A DNA stretch of 64,000 bases, from positions 1 to 64,000 of the forward strand of contig CAINRC010000065.1 in the NCBI GenBank assembly GCA_903852495.1, read 5' to 3'. Numbering within the stretch: position 1 is the first letter of the stretch; every line of letters starts with the position of its first letter. A program made the translations under genes and the position numbers. This DNA comes from an uncultured Geobacteraceae bacterium (GTDB lineage: Bacteria > Desulfobacterota > Desulfuromonadia > Geobacterales > Pseudopelobacteraceae). The notes beneath the pieces are model-generated. The model ran no database searches and had not been told where the DNA came from. It was given only the letters and a program-made list of their open reading frames with translations. This document shows, piece after piece, positions 53,175 through 62,831 of this stretch.

Positions 53175-53942
53175 GTGCCCGAACGACTTTGCACGATCCA
53201 GCCAAAAACAAACGGCACCGCCGTTGTGACAATTCCGGGCGGCCGGAACAGTTCTGCCAGAAATCTGCTGGAGGCACTGAAACGTCAAACAACTGCGCTG
53301 AGCGCCAATCGTGACATCAAAGGGTTCATTATAACCGGTTCCGGAAGCGGATTTTGCTGCTGCCCGACTGAGAGAAGCGCGTCGTTCCAGGATGCGGCGG
53401 CGCTGTCCGGCTTCGGCCAGCAGGTCATGTTCAGCCTGGAAAAAATTGGTAAGCCATGCATCGCAGCAATCGAGGGAGAATGTTCAGGCTTGGGACTGGA
53501 ACTGGCTCTTGCGTGCGACTTTATCGTGGCATCCGGTAACGCATCCTTCGGTTTTCCGGGCATTGCGTCGGGATTGATTCCGTTCTGCGGCGGCAGCCAG
53601 CGGCTTGCCCGACTGGTGGGCAAATCACAGGCAAAAGAGATGATCTACAGCGGCGACCTGATGCCTGCCGGGGAAGCCCACCGCATCGGCTTGATAAATC
53701 ATCTGTACCCGGACGGGGAAGCGGTGGCCCGTGCAGAAGAGCTGCTTGCACATATCTGCACCCGCAGTCCGAACGCCATCCGCATAGGCGGCGAAATCGT
53801 CAACGCCGGTTACGATATCGATCTGCACACCGCATGTATGCTGGAGCGGGATGCCTTTGCCCTCTGCTTTTCAAGTTTCGACCAGCGCGAAGGGATGCAG
53901 GCGTTTCTGGACAAGCGGCCGCCGCTTTTCAAGGGAGAATAG
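53175..53942 (+). CDS. Crotonase-family protein (enoyl-CoA hydratase/isomerase-like)
   Basis: 255 residues from GTG 53175, chosen because a promoter lies just upstream. Crotonase fold with oxyanion-hole segment AIEGECSGLGLELALACD and FGFPGIASGLIPFCGG. Of the two hydratase glutamates, the first (GLGLE) is present but the second, normally in PE, is glycine. This suggests an isomerase, decarboxylase or other activity rather than plain hydration. The first half has several cysteines (FCCCP). It is followed by cobO after three bases. Confidence 0.8.
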   Translation: MPERLCTIQPKTNGTAVVTIPGGRNSSARNLLEALKRQTTALSANRDIKGFIITGSGSGFCCCPTERSASFQDAAALSGFGQQVMFSLEKIGKPCIAAIEGECSGLGLELALACDFIVASGNASFGFPGIASGLIPFCGGSQRLARLVGKSQAKEMIYSGDLMPAGEAHRIGLINHLYPDGEAVARAEELLAHICTRSPNAIRIGGEIVNAGYDIDLHTACMLERDAFALCFSSFDQREGMQAFLDKRPPLFKGE

Positions 53943-53945
53943 GCC

Positions 53946-54473
53946 ATGTCGCTGAAGCAGGGCCATGTCCAGGTATATACCGGTGACGGCAAGGGAAAAA
54001 CCACCGCTTCCCTCGGACTGGCGCTGCGGGCGGTGGGCCGTGGCCTCAAAGTCTGTATGTTCCAGTTCATCAAAGGGGGGGGGCGCTACGGCGAACATCT
54101 GGCAGCCGAAAAGCTCGCGCCTCAGCTGACCATCATCCAAAGCGGCAGACCGGGGTGGGTAAATACCAAAGATATTACCGAAGATCGCCGTGTGGCGCAG
54201 GAAGCGTTCGCCCGGGCTGGAGAGCTGCTGACGTCCGGTGAGTTTGATATTTTTATCTGCGACGAAATCAACGGTGCCGTCGCCTTCGGCCTGATTGACG
54301 TTGAACAGGTGCTGGAGTTGATCAGCAGCAAACCTGCACAGACGGAACTTGTGCTCACCGGACGCAATGCCCATGAGCGGGTGATCGAAGCAGCGGATCT
54401 GGTGACCGAAATGCGGGAAATAAAGCATTACTATACAGCGGGAGTTCCGGCAAGAACCGGAATCGAGATGTAG
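53946..54473 (+). CDS. cobO: Cob(I)yrinic acid a,c-diamide adenosyltransferase
   Basis: 175 residues, CobO/BtuR family. P-loop YTGDGKGKTTAS (11-22), then FQFIKGG and FDIFICDEINGAVAFGL. It attaches the adenosyl group to cobalt, giving coenzyme B12. Placement just before a B12-binding protein gene suggests supply of adenosylcobalamin for that mutase. Confidence 0.93.
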   Translation: MSLKQGHVQVYTGDGKGKTTASLGLALRAVGRGLKVCMFQFIKGGGRYGEHLAAEKLAPQLTIIQSGRPGWVNTKDITEDRRVAQEAFARAGELLTSGEFDIFICDEINGAVAFGLIDVEQVLELISSKPAQTELVLTGRNAHERVIEAADLVTEMREIKHYYTAGVPARTGIEM

Positions 54474-54516
54474 GACTTGAAATAAATCATTTAGTTATCA
54501 TCGGGAGGAATCAACC

Positions 54517-54921
54517 ATGGCTGAAAGAACATTACGAGTACTTGTCGGTAAACCGGGATTGGACGGCCATGACCGTGGCGCGAAAATAATTGCCCGGGCT
54601 TTTCGTGATGCAGGGTTCGAGGTCATTTACACCGGCCTCCATCAAACTCCGGATCAGATCGTGTCCGCAGCTATTCAGGAAGATGTGGACTGCGTCGGTC
54701 TCTCGATCCTGTCCGGTGCCCACAACACCCTGCTGCCAAAGGTCATGCAGATCTTCAAAGAAAAAGGTGTTGATGACATTAAGGTCTTCGGCGGTGGCGT
54801 TATTCCTGAGGACGACATTCCGGGGCTGAAAGCGGCCGGCATCTGTGAAGTGTTTACCCCTGGCACCTCAACCGAAGACATCGTCGCCTGGGTAAAAACC
54901 AATGTGAAGCCCCGGGCCTGA
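54517..54921 (+). CDS. Cobalamin-binding subunit, methylmalonyl-CoA mutase C-terminal type
   Basis: 134 residues. It carries DxHxx[11 protein letters not shown] with His18 as the lower cobalt ligand, then [12 protein letters not shown] and [12 protein letters not shown] typical of the mutase B12 domain. It is a stand-alone domain; the substrate-binding catalytic subunit is not in the window. Such split mutases rearrange methylmalonyl-, 2-hydroxyisobutyryl- or ethylmalonyl-CoA. The next gene begins on its stop codon. Confidence 0.9.
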   Translation: MAERTLRVLVGKPGLDGHDRGAKIIARAFRDAGFEVIYTGLHQTPDQIVSAAIQEDVDCVGLSILSGAHNTLLPKVMQIFKEKGVDDIKVFGGGVIPEDDIPGLKAAGICEVFTPGTSTEDIVAWVKTNVKPRA

Positions 54922-55655
54922 TGCCCTTTAAAAAGCTCCGCATAGAAACGGCAAACCGGGTCGGGTATATTTTACTCGACGCCGGTTCGCGCTTCAACAA
55001 ACTCTCCATTACCACCATCCGGGAACTGAAACGCGCCTTTACCCAGGTTGAGGAGGATGACGCCGTGAATGTCGTCGTTCTCAGCGGGTACCCCGGCGAG
55101 TCCTTTGCCGTCGGGGCCGACATCGGCCAGATGGTACACTTCTCCCCCGATGAAGCCTTCCACTTTGCTGAACTTGGCCAATCACTGTTTGCCCGGATCG
55201 AATCCTGCTCCAAACCGGTAATTGGAGCCCTGAACGGCATCACCATGGGGGGCGGCTGTGATCTGGCCATGTCATGTGATATTCGCATTGCCCGGGAAAG
55301 CCTCATGATTGCCCACCCCGGTGCCCGGCTCGGCATCATAACCGGCTTCTGCGGCACCCGCAAACTGCCCCGTATTGTCGGCAAGAATGCTGCCCGGGAA
55401 ATCTTTATGACCTCTGACCCCTGCGACGCGGCCACCGCCCTGCACATGGGACTGGTGGACAGGGTGTACAGCAGCGATGACTTCTGGCCGAAGACCGTTG
55501 CGTACGCTGAACAGGTCGCCAGGCATCCCCTAACGGCGCTCTCCGCAGCAAAACGTCTCATCAATGCCGCCGAAGACACCGACCTGCGCACCGGCTGCCT
55601 GCTGGAGCGGGAAACGGCGACCCATATCAACTCCCTTCAACAACATCTTCAGTAG
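54921..55655 (+). CDS. Crotonase-family protein lacking both hydratase glutamates
   Basis: 244 residues, start codon overlapping the previous stop by one base. Crotonase fold with GALNGITMGGGCDLAMSCD and IAHPGARLGIITGFCGTRK. At the two catalytic positions of enoyl-CoA hydratase it has Asp (GGGCD) and Gly (HPG) instead of Glu and Glu. It is therefore unlikely to be a hydratase. Co-translation with a B12-binding subunit points to acyl-CoA chemistry such as methylmalonyl-CoA decarboxylation, which is inference. Confidence 0.82.
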   Translation: MPFKKLRIETANRVGYILLDAGSRFNKLSITTIRELKRAFTQVEEDDAVNVVVLSGYPGESFAVGADIGQMVHFSPDEAFHFAELGQSLFARIESCSKPVIGALNGITMGGGCDLAMSCDIRIARESLMIAHPGARLGIITGFCGTRKLPRIVGKNAAREIFMTSDPCDAATALHMGLVDRVYSSDDFWPKTVAYAEQVARHPLTALSAAKRLINAAEDTDLRTGCLLERETATHINSLQQHLQ

Positions 55656-55848
55656 CCCTCCTCTAACACCCATCAATGTGCCGTATTTTTTTGCATAAAA
55701 TATTGCCAATCTTTGTATTCGCACTCCCCCTATGCAGGCTATTTTGCTCACAAATAGGGCAAAACATCTCCATTTATCCTGTAGACAGACGCATTTTTGC
55801 CCAATAAATTTGCATTTGATTCATTTTTGTGCTATCGAAGCACAATAA

Positions 55849-57216
<1,368 letters not shown>

Positions 57217-57243
57217 CGGGAGTTTTTTTTACAAGGCATAAAA

Positions 57244-57271
57244 AAAGCCCGGTTTACGCCGGGCTTTTTTT
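57244..57271. terminator. Bidirectional terminator between gdhA and the sirtuin gene
   Basis: Stem AAAGCCCGG-TTTACG-CCGGGCTTT with an A run before and a T run after it. It serves both convergent genes. Confidence 0.85.
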
Positions 57272-57288
57272 ATTGGTTGGTGAACAGA

Positions 57289-58104
57289 CTACAGCAGGGC
57301 ATCAATACTTCGTAATCCTTCCAGTGCGCCGCACGGCAGGGAAATATGGGGCGGCTTTATCTCCGGTTCACGGGGGTTGATGCGAATAACCGTAGCATGT
57401 ACCTGATTCCAGCCGATGCGTTCCGATGTTGCGCGGATGGTCGGTATGGCGCTCCCCGCGCCCATCTCAATCACCGCAATGCGGCGGTCGGCGTGCGTGG
57501 CCAGAAACCGGTCAAAGGCGCGCCCCTGAATGTGCGTACGATCCGACAGCCAGGAATAGTCGCCAAACATGAGGATATTGGGGCGACTTATCTCGCCACA
57601 CCCGCCGCAGCGCGGCAGCGGATGATGAGCGCGCATACTCCCCTGATCGACCCTGATGATCTCATCGTTGTGCCAGATTTGGTTGCTGCATGGTGTTTGG
57701 CACTGCAGCCGGTGAATCGAACCGTGTACTTCTAAAATGCGCTCTTCTATGTACCCCGCCTTCTGAAACTGGCCGTCCACATTGGAGGTTACCACAAAGT
57801 AATCGGCACTGTTCCGCTTGATCCAGGAGCTGATGATATGAAAACCTTCATGGGGGATCGTATCCCGGTACAGGTTGGTGCGATGCCCGTAAAAGCCCCA
57901 GGCGAAGGAGGGATCTGCGGCGAAATGCTCCGGGTTGGCACATTCGATAAATGAAATTCCCAGCCGCGCATAGGCCGGATATGCCTGCCAGAACCCACGA
58001 TCCCCACGAAAGTCAGGCAGGCCTGAGTCCACGCCCATCCCGGCTCCTGCAGTAACAACAAAGACTTCAGCATCTCTGATTATGGCAGCGGCATGCTCAA
58101 ACAG
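57289..58104 (-). CDS. Sir2-family NAD-dependent protein deacylase with probable non-ATG start
   Basis: The first ATG (58038) lies inside the NAD motif GAGMGVDSGLPDFRG. In frame upstream the Rossmann strand AEVFVVTAGAG continues to a stop codon 36 bases before a CTG at 58104, with no ATG, GTG or TTG between. The CTG has AGGAG seven bases before it, so I place the start there (271 residues). Further motifs: TSNVDGQF, catalytic His in LEVHGSIHRL, and zinc cysteines CQTPC and CGGC. It follows the tupC stop by 24 bases. Confidence 0.75.
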   Translation of the reverse strand: MFEHAAAIIRDAEVFVVTAGAGMGVDSGLPDFRGDRGFWQAYPAYARLGISFIECANPEHFAADPSFAWGFYGHRTNLYRDTIPHEGFHIISSWIKRNSADYFVVTSNVDGQFQKAGYIEERILEVHGSIHRLQCQTPCSNQIWHNDEIIRVDQGSMRAHHPLPRCGGCGEISRPNILMFGDYSWLSDRTHIQGRAFDRFLATHADRRIAVIEMGAGSAIPTIRATSERIGWNQVHATVIRINPREPEIKPPHISLPCGALEGLRSIDALL

Positions 58105-58128
58105 GGTAACACTCCTCTCCCGGCGTCA

Positions 58129-58854
58129 TTATACCCCGGTCGTTCTTTTGAACGCTGCTACAAAGGGGTTAGCCGGCTGAGCCATAACCTCTTGCGGCGT
58201 TCCCTCCTGCACTATTTTTCCCCGATCCATCACCACCAGACGATCAACAACGTGAAAAGCTTCAATGCGGTCGTGCGTTGCAATTATTGCTGCCGTTCCC
58301 GATTCGTGCAGGATCCGGCCGAGATCTTCCGCCAGAACTATTCGGGTCGGCAGATCAAGACTGGAAAAGGGCTCGTCCATCAGGAGCAGTTCCGGCCGGA
58401 CGGCAAACGCCCGTGCAAGACTCACCCGCTGGGCTTCACCTCCGGAGAGCTTCTGTGCGGAGCGTCCAGCCAGATGGCCCACCCTGAAGAGTTCCAGGCT
58501 GTCACGGGCTCTGTCTCGCGCTTCAGCCCTTCCCTTACCACGGATCCGCAGTCCCTCGGCAACATTGTCAAGAACCGTTGTGTCAAAGAGCAGCGGTTCC
58601 TGAAAAACCACCGCTATCCTGCGGCGGTACGCCATTTCAGTCCGGGGCACAACCTCTGCCCCCTGGAAACGGATGATGCCGCCGACCCGCTCTATCAGGC
58701 AGGCAAGACCAAGAAGCAAACTCGATTTGCCGGCACCGTTCGGCCCGACAATCGCCACCTTTTCTTCGGCGTGCATGGAAAAAAAGGGCATTTCCAGCAC
58801 CTGAACCCCTCCGCGCCGGATCCGGAGATTTTCGACTTCGAGGAAGCTGCTCAT
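58129..58854 (-). CDS. tupC: Tungstate ABC transporter, ATP-binding subunit
   Basis: 241 residues. Walker A GPNGAGKSSLL, Q loop VFQEPLLF, signature LSGGEAQRVSLARAF, Walker B LLLMDEPFSSLD, switch His in ATHDR. It is the third gene of tupA-tupB-tupC and overlaps tupB by four bases. The substrate assignment rests on TupA. Its stop codon overlaps a TATAAT that may drive the sirtuin gene. Confidence 0.9.
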   Translation of the reverse strand: MSSFLEVENLRIRRGGVQVLEMPFFSMHAEEKVAIVGPNGAGKSSLLLGLACLIERVGGIIRFQGAEVVPRTEMAYRRRIAVVFQEPLLFDTTVLDNVAEGLRIRGKGRAEARDRARDSLELFRVGHLAGRSAQKLSGGEAQRVSLARAFAVRPELLLMDEPFSSLDLPTRIVLAEDLGRILHESGTAAIIATHDRIEAFHVVDRLVVMDRGKIVQEGTPQEVMAQPANPFVAAFKRTTGV

Positions 58855-59549
58855 CGCGGCCGCTCCCGCTGCTGGATTACCGTCAGCAGATAGTTAACAC
58901 CAAAGGCCAGTATTAGCAGGATCAGCGACAGGGCAATCGCCACATCGAAATTCCCCTTGCCGGTCTCCATGACCGTGGCGGTCGTCAATACCCGCGTTTG
59001 CCCTTTGATATTCCCCCCCACCATGAGCGACGCCCCCACTTCGGAAATCACGCCGCCAAAACCTGCCATTACGGCAGCCAGCAGCGGCAGGCGCGCCTCC
59101 CTGACCAGTATCCAGACCAGCTGAAAACGGGTTGCCCCGAGTGCCAGCACCTGAAGTTTCAGATTTGCCGGGAGCGACTGGATGGATGCGATGGTGATGC
59201 CGGTCACAATCGGTGTGGCAATGACCGCCTGGGCCAGGATCATGGCTGACGGTGTGTAGAGGATTTCAAGAAAGCCGAGCGGCCCGTTGCGCCAAAGGAA
59301 AATGGTCACAAAGAGACCAACGACAACCGGCGGCAGCCCCATTCCGGTGTTGACCATACTGATTATGAAACGACGTCCGGGGAAGTTTGCCAGTGCCAGC
59401 AAGGTACCGGACGGGATGCCGAGAACAAGACTTACAAAAGTTGCGCTGCAGGAGACCTTGAGCGACAACAGCGTGACGGCGGCCACCTCGCCATCAAATG
59501 AGGCGATCAGTTGCAGCGCCGTCAGTATCCCATCGATAATCAGATCCAT
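58851..59549 (-). CDS. tupB: Tungstate ABC transporter, permease subunit
   Basis: 232 residues with about five or six membrane segments. The cytoplasmic ATPase-contact loop lies around LKLQVLALGATRFQLVWILVREARLP, and GFGGVISEVGASLMVGGN is typical of TupB/ModB-type permeases. It overlaps tupA and tupC, so the three are one operon. Confidence 0.9.
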   Translation of the reverse strand: MDLIIDGILTALQLIASFDGEVAAVTLLSLKVSCSATFVSLVLGIPSGTLLALANFPGRRFIISMVNTGMGLPPVVVGLFVTIFLWRNGPLGFLEILYTPSAMILAQAVIATPIVTGITIASIQSLPANLKLQVLALGATRFQLVWILVREARLPLLAAVMAGFGGVISEVGASLMVGGNIKGQTRVLTTATVMETGKGNFDVAIALSLILLILAFGVNYLLTVIQQRERPR

Positions 59550-60385
59550 CAGAGGCCAAGCGAAGCGGGATTACGCCCGGCATCGGGGAAGAAGAGCGGC
59601 GCACCGTACGTGCTTATGCCAAAGCGGCCGATGGCCTCCTGGCATTTTCCAGAAACCATGAAGTCAGCAAAGGCCCTGCCCCCTCGTGCGTTCACCTTGG
59701 GCCACTTGACGGGATTGATTTCAATAACGTGATATATGTTCAGCAACCGACTGTCCCCCTCTGCCAGAATCGTCATGCCGAGATTCTTCTTGAGGGCCAG
59801 GAACGTGGCACGATCCGTAAGGGCGTATCCTTTTTTTTCCGCCGCCACATTCAGCGTCTGCCCCATGCCCAGGCCGGTCTGCTGATACCATTTTTCCCGT
59901 TCCGGATTTATACCCGCTCCTTTCCAGAGCGTTTTTTCCTTGGCGTGGGTACCCGAGTTATCGCCGCGCGAGGCGAACAGGGAGCCGCTTGCGGCAATCC
60001 GCTTCAGAGCTTCAACGGCACTGACCGACTCCTTGATTTTGGCCGGGTCAGACGCTGGACCAACGATGACAAAATCATTGTGCATCACCAGCCGGCGACC
60101 GGTGCCGAAACCATCAGCCATGAATTTCTTTTCGGCATCGGGCGAATGCACCAGCAACACATCAGCTTCCCCCTTTTCACCCATCTTCATAGCCTGTCCG
60201 GAGCCGACCGAAATAGTCTTCACCTGATAGCCGCTTTCTTTCTCAAAAGCCGGTATCAGGACATCCAGCAGCCCGGAATCCTGGGTGCTGGTGGTGGTGG
60301 CCAGAATGACGGCGTTAGGCGCCGCTCCTGAAGATACGGCATTCAGCAGCATGACCAGCAGGACCAGTACAAAGCATTTTTTCAT
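59549..60385 (-). CDS. tupA: Tungstate-binding periplasmic protein
   Basis: 278 residues from the ATG at 60385. A signal peptide (cleavage near SSGAA) is followed directly by ILATTTSTQDSGLL, the TupA oxyanion motif that distinguishes it from ModA and PstS. SRGDNSGTHAKE and ALTDRATFL are further family segments. It binds tungstate for enzymes such as tungsten-dependent oxidoreductases or formate dehydrogenase. The nearby aldehyde dehydrogenase is the NAD type and does not need tungsten. Confidence 0.93.
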   Translation of the reverse strand: MKKCFVLVLLVMLLNAVSSGAAPNAVILATTTSTQDSGLLDVLIPAFEKESGYQVKTISVGSGQAMKMGEKGEADVLLVHSPDAEKKFMADGFGTGRRLVMHNDFVIVGPASDPAKIKESVSAVEALKRIAASGSLFASRGDNSGTHAKEKTLWKGAGINPEREKWYQQTGLGMGQTLNVAAEKKGYALTDRATFLALKKNLGMTILAEGDSRLLNIYHVIEINPVKWPKVNARGGRAFADFMVSGKCQEAIGRFGISTYGAPLFFPDAGRNPASLGL

Positions 60386-60411
60386 GATTACACCCCACAC
60401 CCTTGGATTGA

Positions 60412-60600
60412 TAAAGTAAAACGCCCCTACTCTCGGGAGAAAAAGGGGCGTGTTTGAACTATTTTCAGTGGCACGTCCAACACAAGTTCCTCTTTTTGCG
60501 AACGGGCGATGTTGTTTCCGCTGGCGTCCACACATGAACTTTTTTCACCGGCAGGCGCTACGATTTTGAGATCGGAATTTGTTCGGCACTATATCGGGAA
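60412..60600 (-). promoter_or_regulatory. Candidate attenuator/riboswitch leader of tupABC
   Basis: On the minus strand a 7-bp stem ACGCCCC/GGGGCGT (60451-60445 with 60427-60421) is followed by TTTACTTT, a terminator-like hairpin about 27 bases before the tupA start. Upstream, AAGTTC (60541-60536) can pair with GAACTT (60489-60484), closing a 58-base domain. A related CGTCCA(A)CACA segment occurs twice. The layout fits a metabolite-sensing leader, possibly of molybdenum/tungsten cofactor type, but no consensus could be matched. Confidence 0.4.
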
Positions 60601-60662
60601 GGGTCCCTACTGGCAAGCAGTTAAACAGGTGGTTATGCCGAAGTTCCCCGCCCAGAGACTAC

Positions 60663-60695
60663 CCCTGTAGGGCGCAAAACTCGCGCCCTACAGGG
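60663..60695. repeat. Perfect 13-bp inverted repeat downstream of the aldehyde dehydrogenase
   Basis: CCCTGTAGGGCGC (60663-60675) and GCGCCCTACAGGG (60683-60695), loop of seven. There is no T run on either side, so it is not a classical terminator. It resembles dispersed REP-like palindromes. The 3' end of the aldehyde dehydrogenase is 11 bases away. The rest of 60452-60662 shows no gene. Confidence 0.8.
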
Positions 60696-60705
60696 ACACC
60701 GCAGA

Positions 60706-62226
60706 TCAGAAAAAGCCGAGCGCTTTCGGACTGTAGCTGACCAGCAGGTTCTTGGTCTGCTGATAGTGATCAAGCATCATTTTGTGCGTTTCTCTGCCAA
60801 TACCCGATTCTTTGTAACCGCCGAATGTCGCATGGGCGGGATACGCATGATAGCAATTGGTCCAAACGCGGCCGGCCTTGATAGCACGCCCCATTCGATA
60901 GGCGGTGCTGCCGTCACGCGTCCAAACGCCAGCGCCGAGACCGTAGAGGGTCTCGTTTGCCAGAGCCAAGGCATCTGCCTCGTCTTTGAAGGTGGTTACA
61001 GCCACCACCGGCCCAAAGATTTCCTCCTGAAAAATACGCATCTTGTTATGTCCCTTGAACAACGTCGGCTGGATATAGTACCCGCCAGACAGCTCGCCAT
61101 CCATGTGAGTGCGATCACCACCGGTGAGGCAGTGTGCTCCTTCCTGCCTCCCGATCTCCATATATGACATGATCTTGTTCATCTGCTCCACGGACGCCTG
61201 GGCACCGAGCATGGTGTTTGTATCGAGAGGGTTTCCTTGAATTATGGCTTTGACACGTGCAAGCACCCGCTCCATAAACTTGTCATAGATAGATTCGTGG
61301 ATCAGCGCCCGCGAGGGGCAGGTGCATACTTCCCCCTGGTTGAAGGCAAACAGCACCATGCCTTCAATAGCCTTGTCGAGGAAGTCATCGTCAGCCGCCA
61401 TAATATCAGCAAAAAAGATGTTGGGGGACTTGCCTCCCAGTTCCAGAGTCGCGGGGATCAGGCTCGTTGCAGCCGCTTGGGCGATGACGCGTCCTGTTGC
61501 AGTCGACCCGGTAAAGGCGATCTTGGCAATGCGGCGACTGGTCGCCAATGGCATACCGGCTTCACGGCCATAGCCGTTGACTATGTTAAGTACTCCGGGA
61601 GGTAAAATGTCGGCAATCAGTTCGGCCAGGATCAGAATGCTTATGGGAGTTGATTCGGCCGGCTTGAGCACTACGCAGTTACCGGCACCGATCGCAGGAG
61701 CCAATTTCCAGGCCGCCATCAAAATCGGGAAGTTCCAAGGTATGATTTGCCCAACGACACCAAGTGGTTCGTGAAAATGATAGGCAACCGTATTTTCGTC
61801 AATTTCACTGAGGCCTCCTTCCTGGGCACGCAAGCAGCCAGCGAAATAGCGAAAATGATCAATCGTCAGTGGAATATCGGCGTTCAACGTTTCACGGATC
61901 GGCTTGCCGTTATCAACTGTCTCGGCGTAGGCCAAAAGCTCCAGATTTGCTTCAAGACGATCAGCGATTTTCAGCAGCACATTGGCACGATCAGCGGCTG
62001 GGGTCCGCCCCCACTTATCGGCTGCGGCATGAGCGGCATCAAGTGCCAGTTCTATATCAGCTGCACCGGAACGGGCAGCTGATGTATAGATTTTACCGGT
62101 AATGGGGGTGACCACATCAAAGTATTCGCCCTTGACCGGCGGAACCCACGTACCACCGATAAAATTTTCATATCTGGTTTTGTACTGAATCTTTGCTCCC
62201 GGCTGTCCTGGAAATTCGTAAATCAT
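60706..62226 (-). CDS. NAD(P)-dependent aldehyde dehydrogenase (AldB/ExaC type)
   Basis: 506 residues from the ATG at 62226 behind AGGAGGAG. The cofactor loop is [18 protein letters not shown], then FTGSTATG, the general base in [10 protein letters not shown] and the nucleophilic Cys in [12 protein letters not shown]. The length and the EVCTCPSR variant match the acetaldehyde/ethanol-linked AldB/ExaC group, which oxidise acetaldehyde or other short aldehydes. No alcohol dehydrogenase is adjacent. It is monocistronic. Confidence 0.92.
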   Translation of the reverse strand: MIYEFPGQPGAKIQYKTRYENFIGGTWVPPVKGEYFDVVTPITGKIYTSAARSGAADIELALDAAHAAADKWGRTPAADRANVLLKIADRLEANLELLAYAETVDNGKPIRETLNADIPLTIDHFRYFAGCLRAQEGGLSEIDENTVAYHFHEPLGVVGQIIPWNFPILMAAWKLAPAIGAGNCVVLKPAESTPISILILAELIADILPPGVLNIVNGYGREAGMPLATSRRIAKIAFTGSTATGRVIAQAAATSLIPATLELGGKSPNIFFADIMAADDDFLDKAIEGMVLFAFNQGEVCTCPSRALIHESIYDKFMERVLARVKAIIQGNPLDTNTMLGAQASVEQMNKIMSYMEIGRQEGAHCLTGGDRTHMDGELSGGYYIQPTLFKGHNKMRIFQEEIFGPVVAVTTFKDEADALALANETLYGLGAGVWTRDGSTAYRMGRAIKAGRVWTNCYHAYPAHATFGGYKESGIGRETHKMMLDHYQQTKNLLVSYSPKALGFF

Positions 62227-62352
62227 GGCATCTCCTCCTGGTGTAGTGTCTGCCGCACATGAAAGCGGCGCAATTACGCTGAATTTATGGTCGGAGTCTG
62301 AACAGCCGGTAGAATTCAACCGGGCCGGATACCCCACTTCTTTTCTAAACAA

Positions 62353-62753
62353 ACGTGCCTGAAAGTAAATGTAACATTATTTTATTATTTTACATACCGT
62401 TATTTATTGTCAGTTAATTGCAATAAAAACAGTTTCTTATAAAACTTTTTCAAAAACATTTTTAAAGAGCTCTGGCTAGGTTAAGCCATACATTCATGAT
62501 AAATATACTTTTAATAGCGTTGTATTAGTTACTTGAAATATGAGTAAAAAACGTCGGTACCATTTATAACTACCTTATTTATTTCAATAATATATTTGAT
62601 GTGTAAAATACAAACATTCGTAAACATATACTGTTTAAAAAACCGCAGACCTACTTAAGCGCTCTGCGGAGCGGGATATTGGGAAGCTGAAACAGTGCAA
62701 ATCTGATCGCGGCAATCCATAATACGCACCCCGAGCCAATCCCGCTTTTGCAG
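62353..62753. other. AT-rich intergenic stretch without a gene
   Basis: No open frame with an SD, no tRNA and no repeat array is seen. The composition from about 62360 to 62640 is strikingly AT-rich compared with the flanks. One inverted repeat CCGCAGA/TCTGCGG (62643-62649 and 62663-62669) marks its right edge, after a run of As. It separates divergent genes and may hold upstream activator sites or be an acquired remnant. Confidence 0.6.
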
Positions 62754-62782
62754 TTGACACCTAAATTTTAGTACTGTATTTT
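62754..62782 (+). promoter_or_regulatory. Sigma-70 promoter of cbiM
   Basis: Consensus TTGACA (62754-62759), 17 bases, TATTTT (62777-62782). The leader is about 45 bases, too short for a cobalamin riboswitch, which is absent. Confidence 0.65.
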
Positions 62783-62831
62783 TTGCGTGTTACGAAATTA
62801 ATTTTTGTCACCACACCAAAGGGCTTCAACT

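Noticed and set aside
58039-58073. Frameshift joining another frame to the sirtuin
   Set aside because: The upstream Rossmann strand is already in the same frame as the rest of the protein, so no shift is needed; only the start codon is missing.
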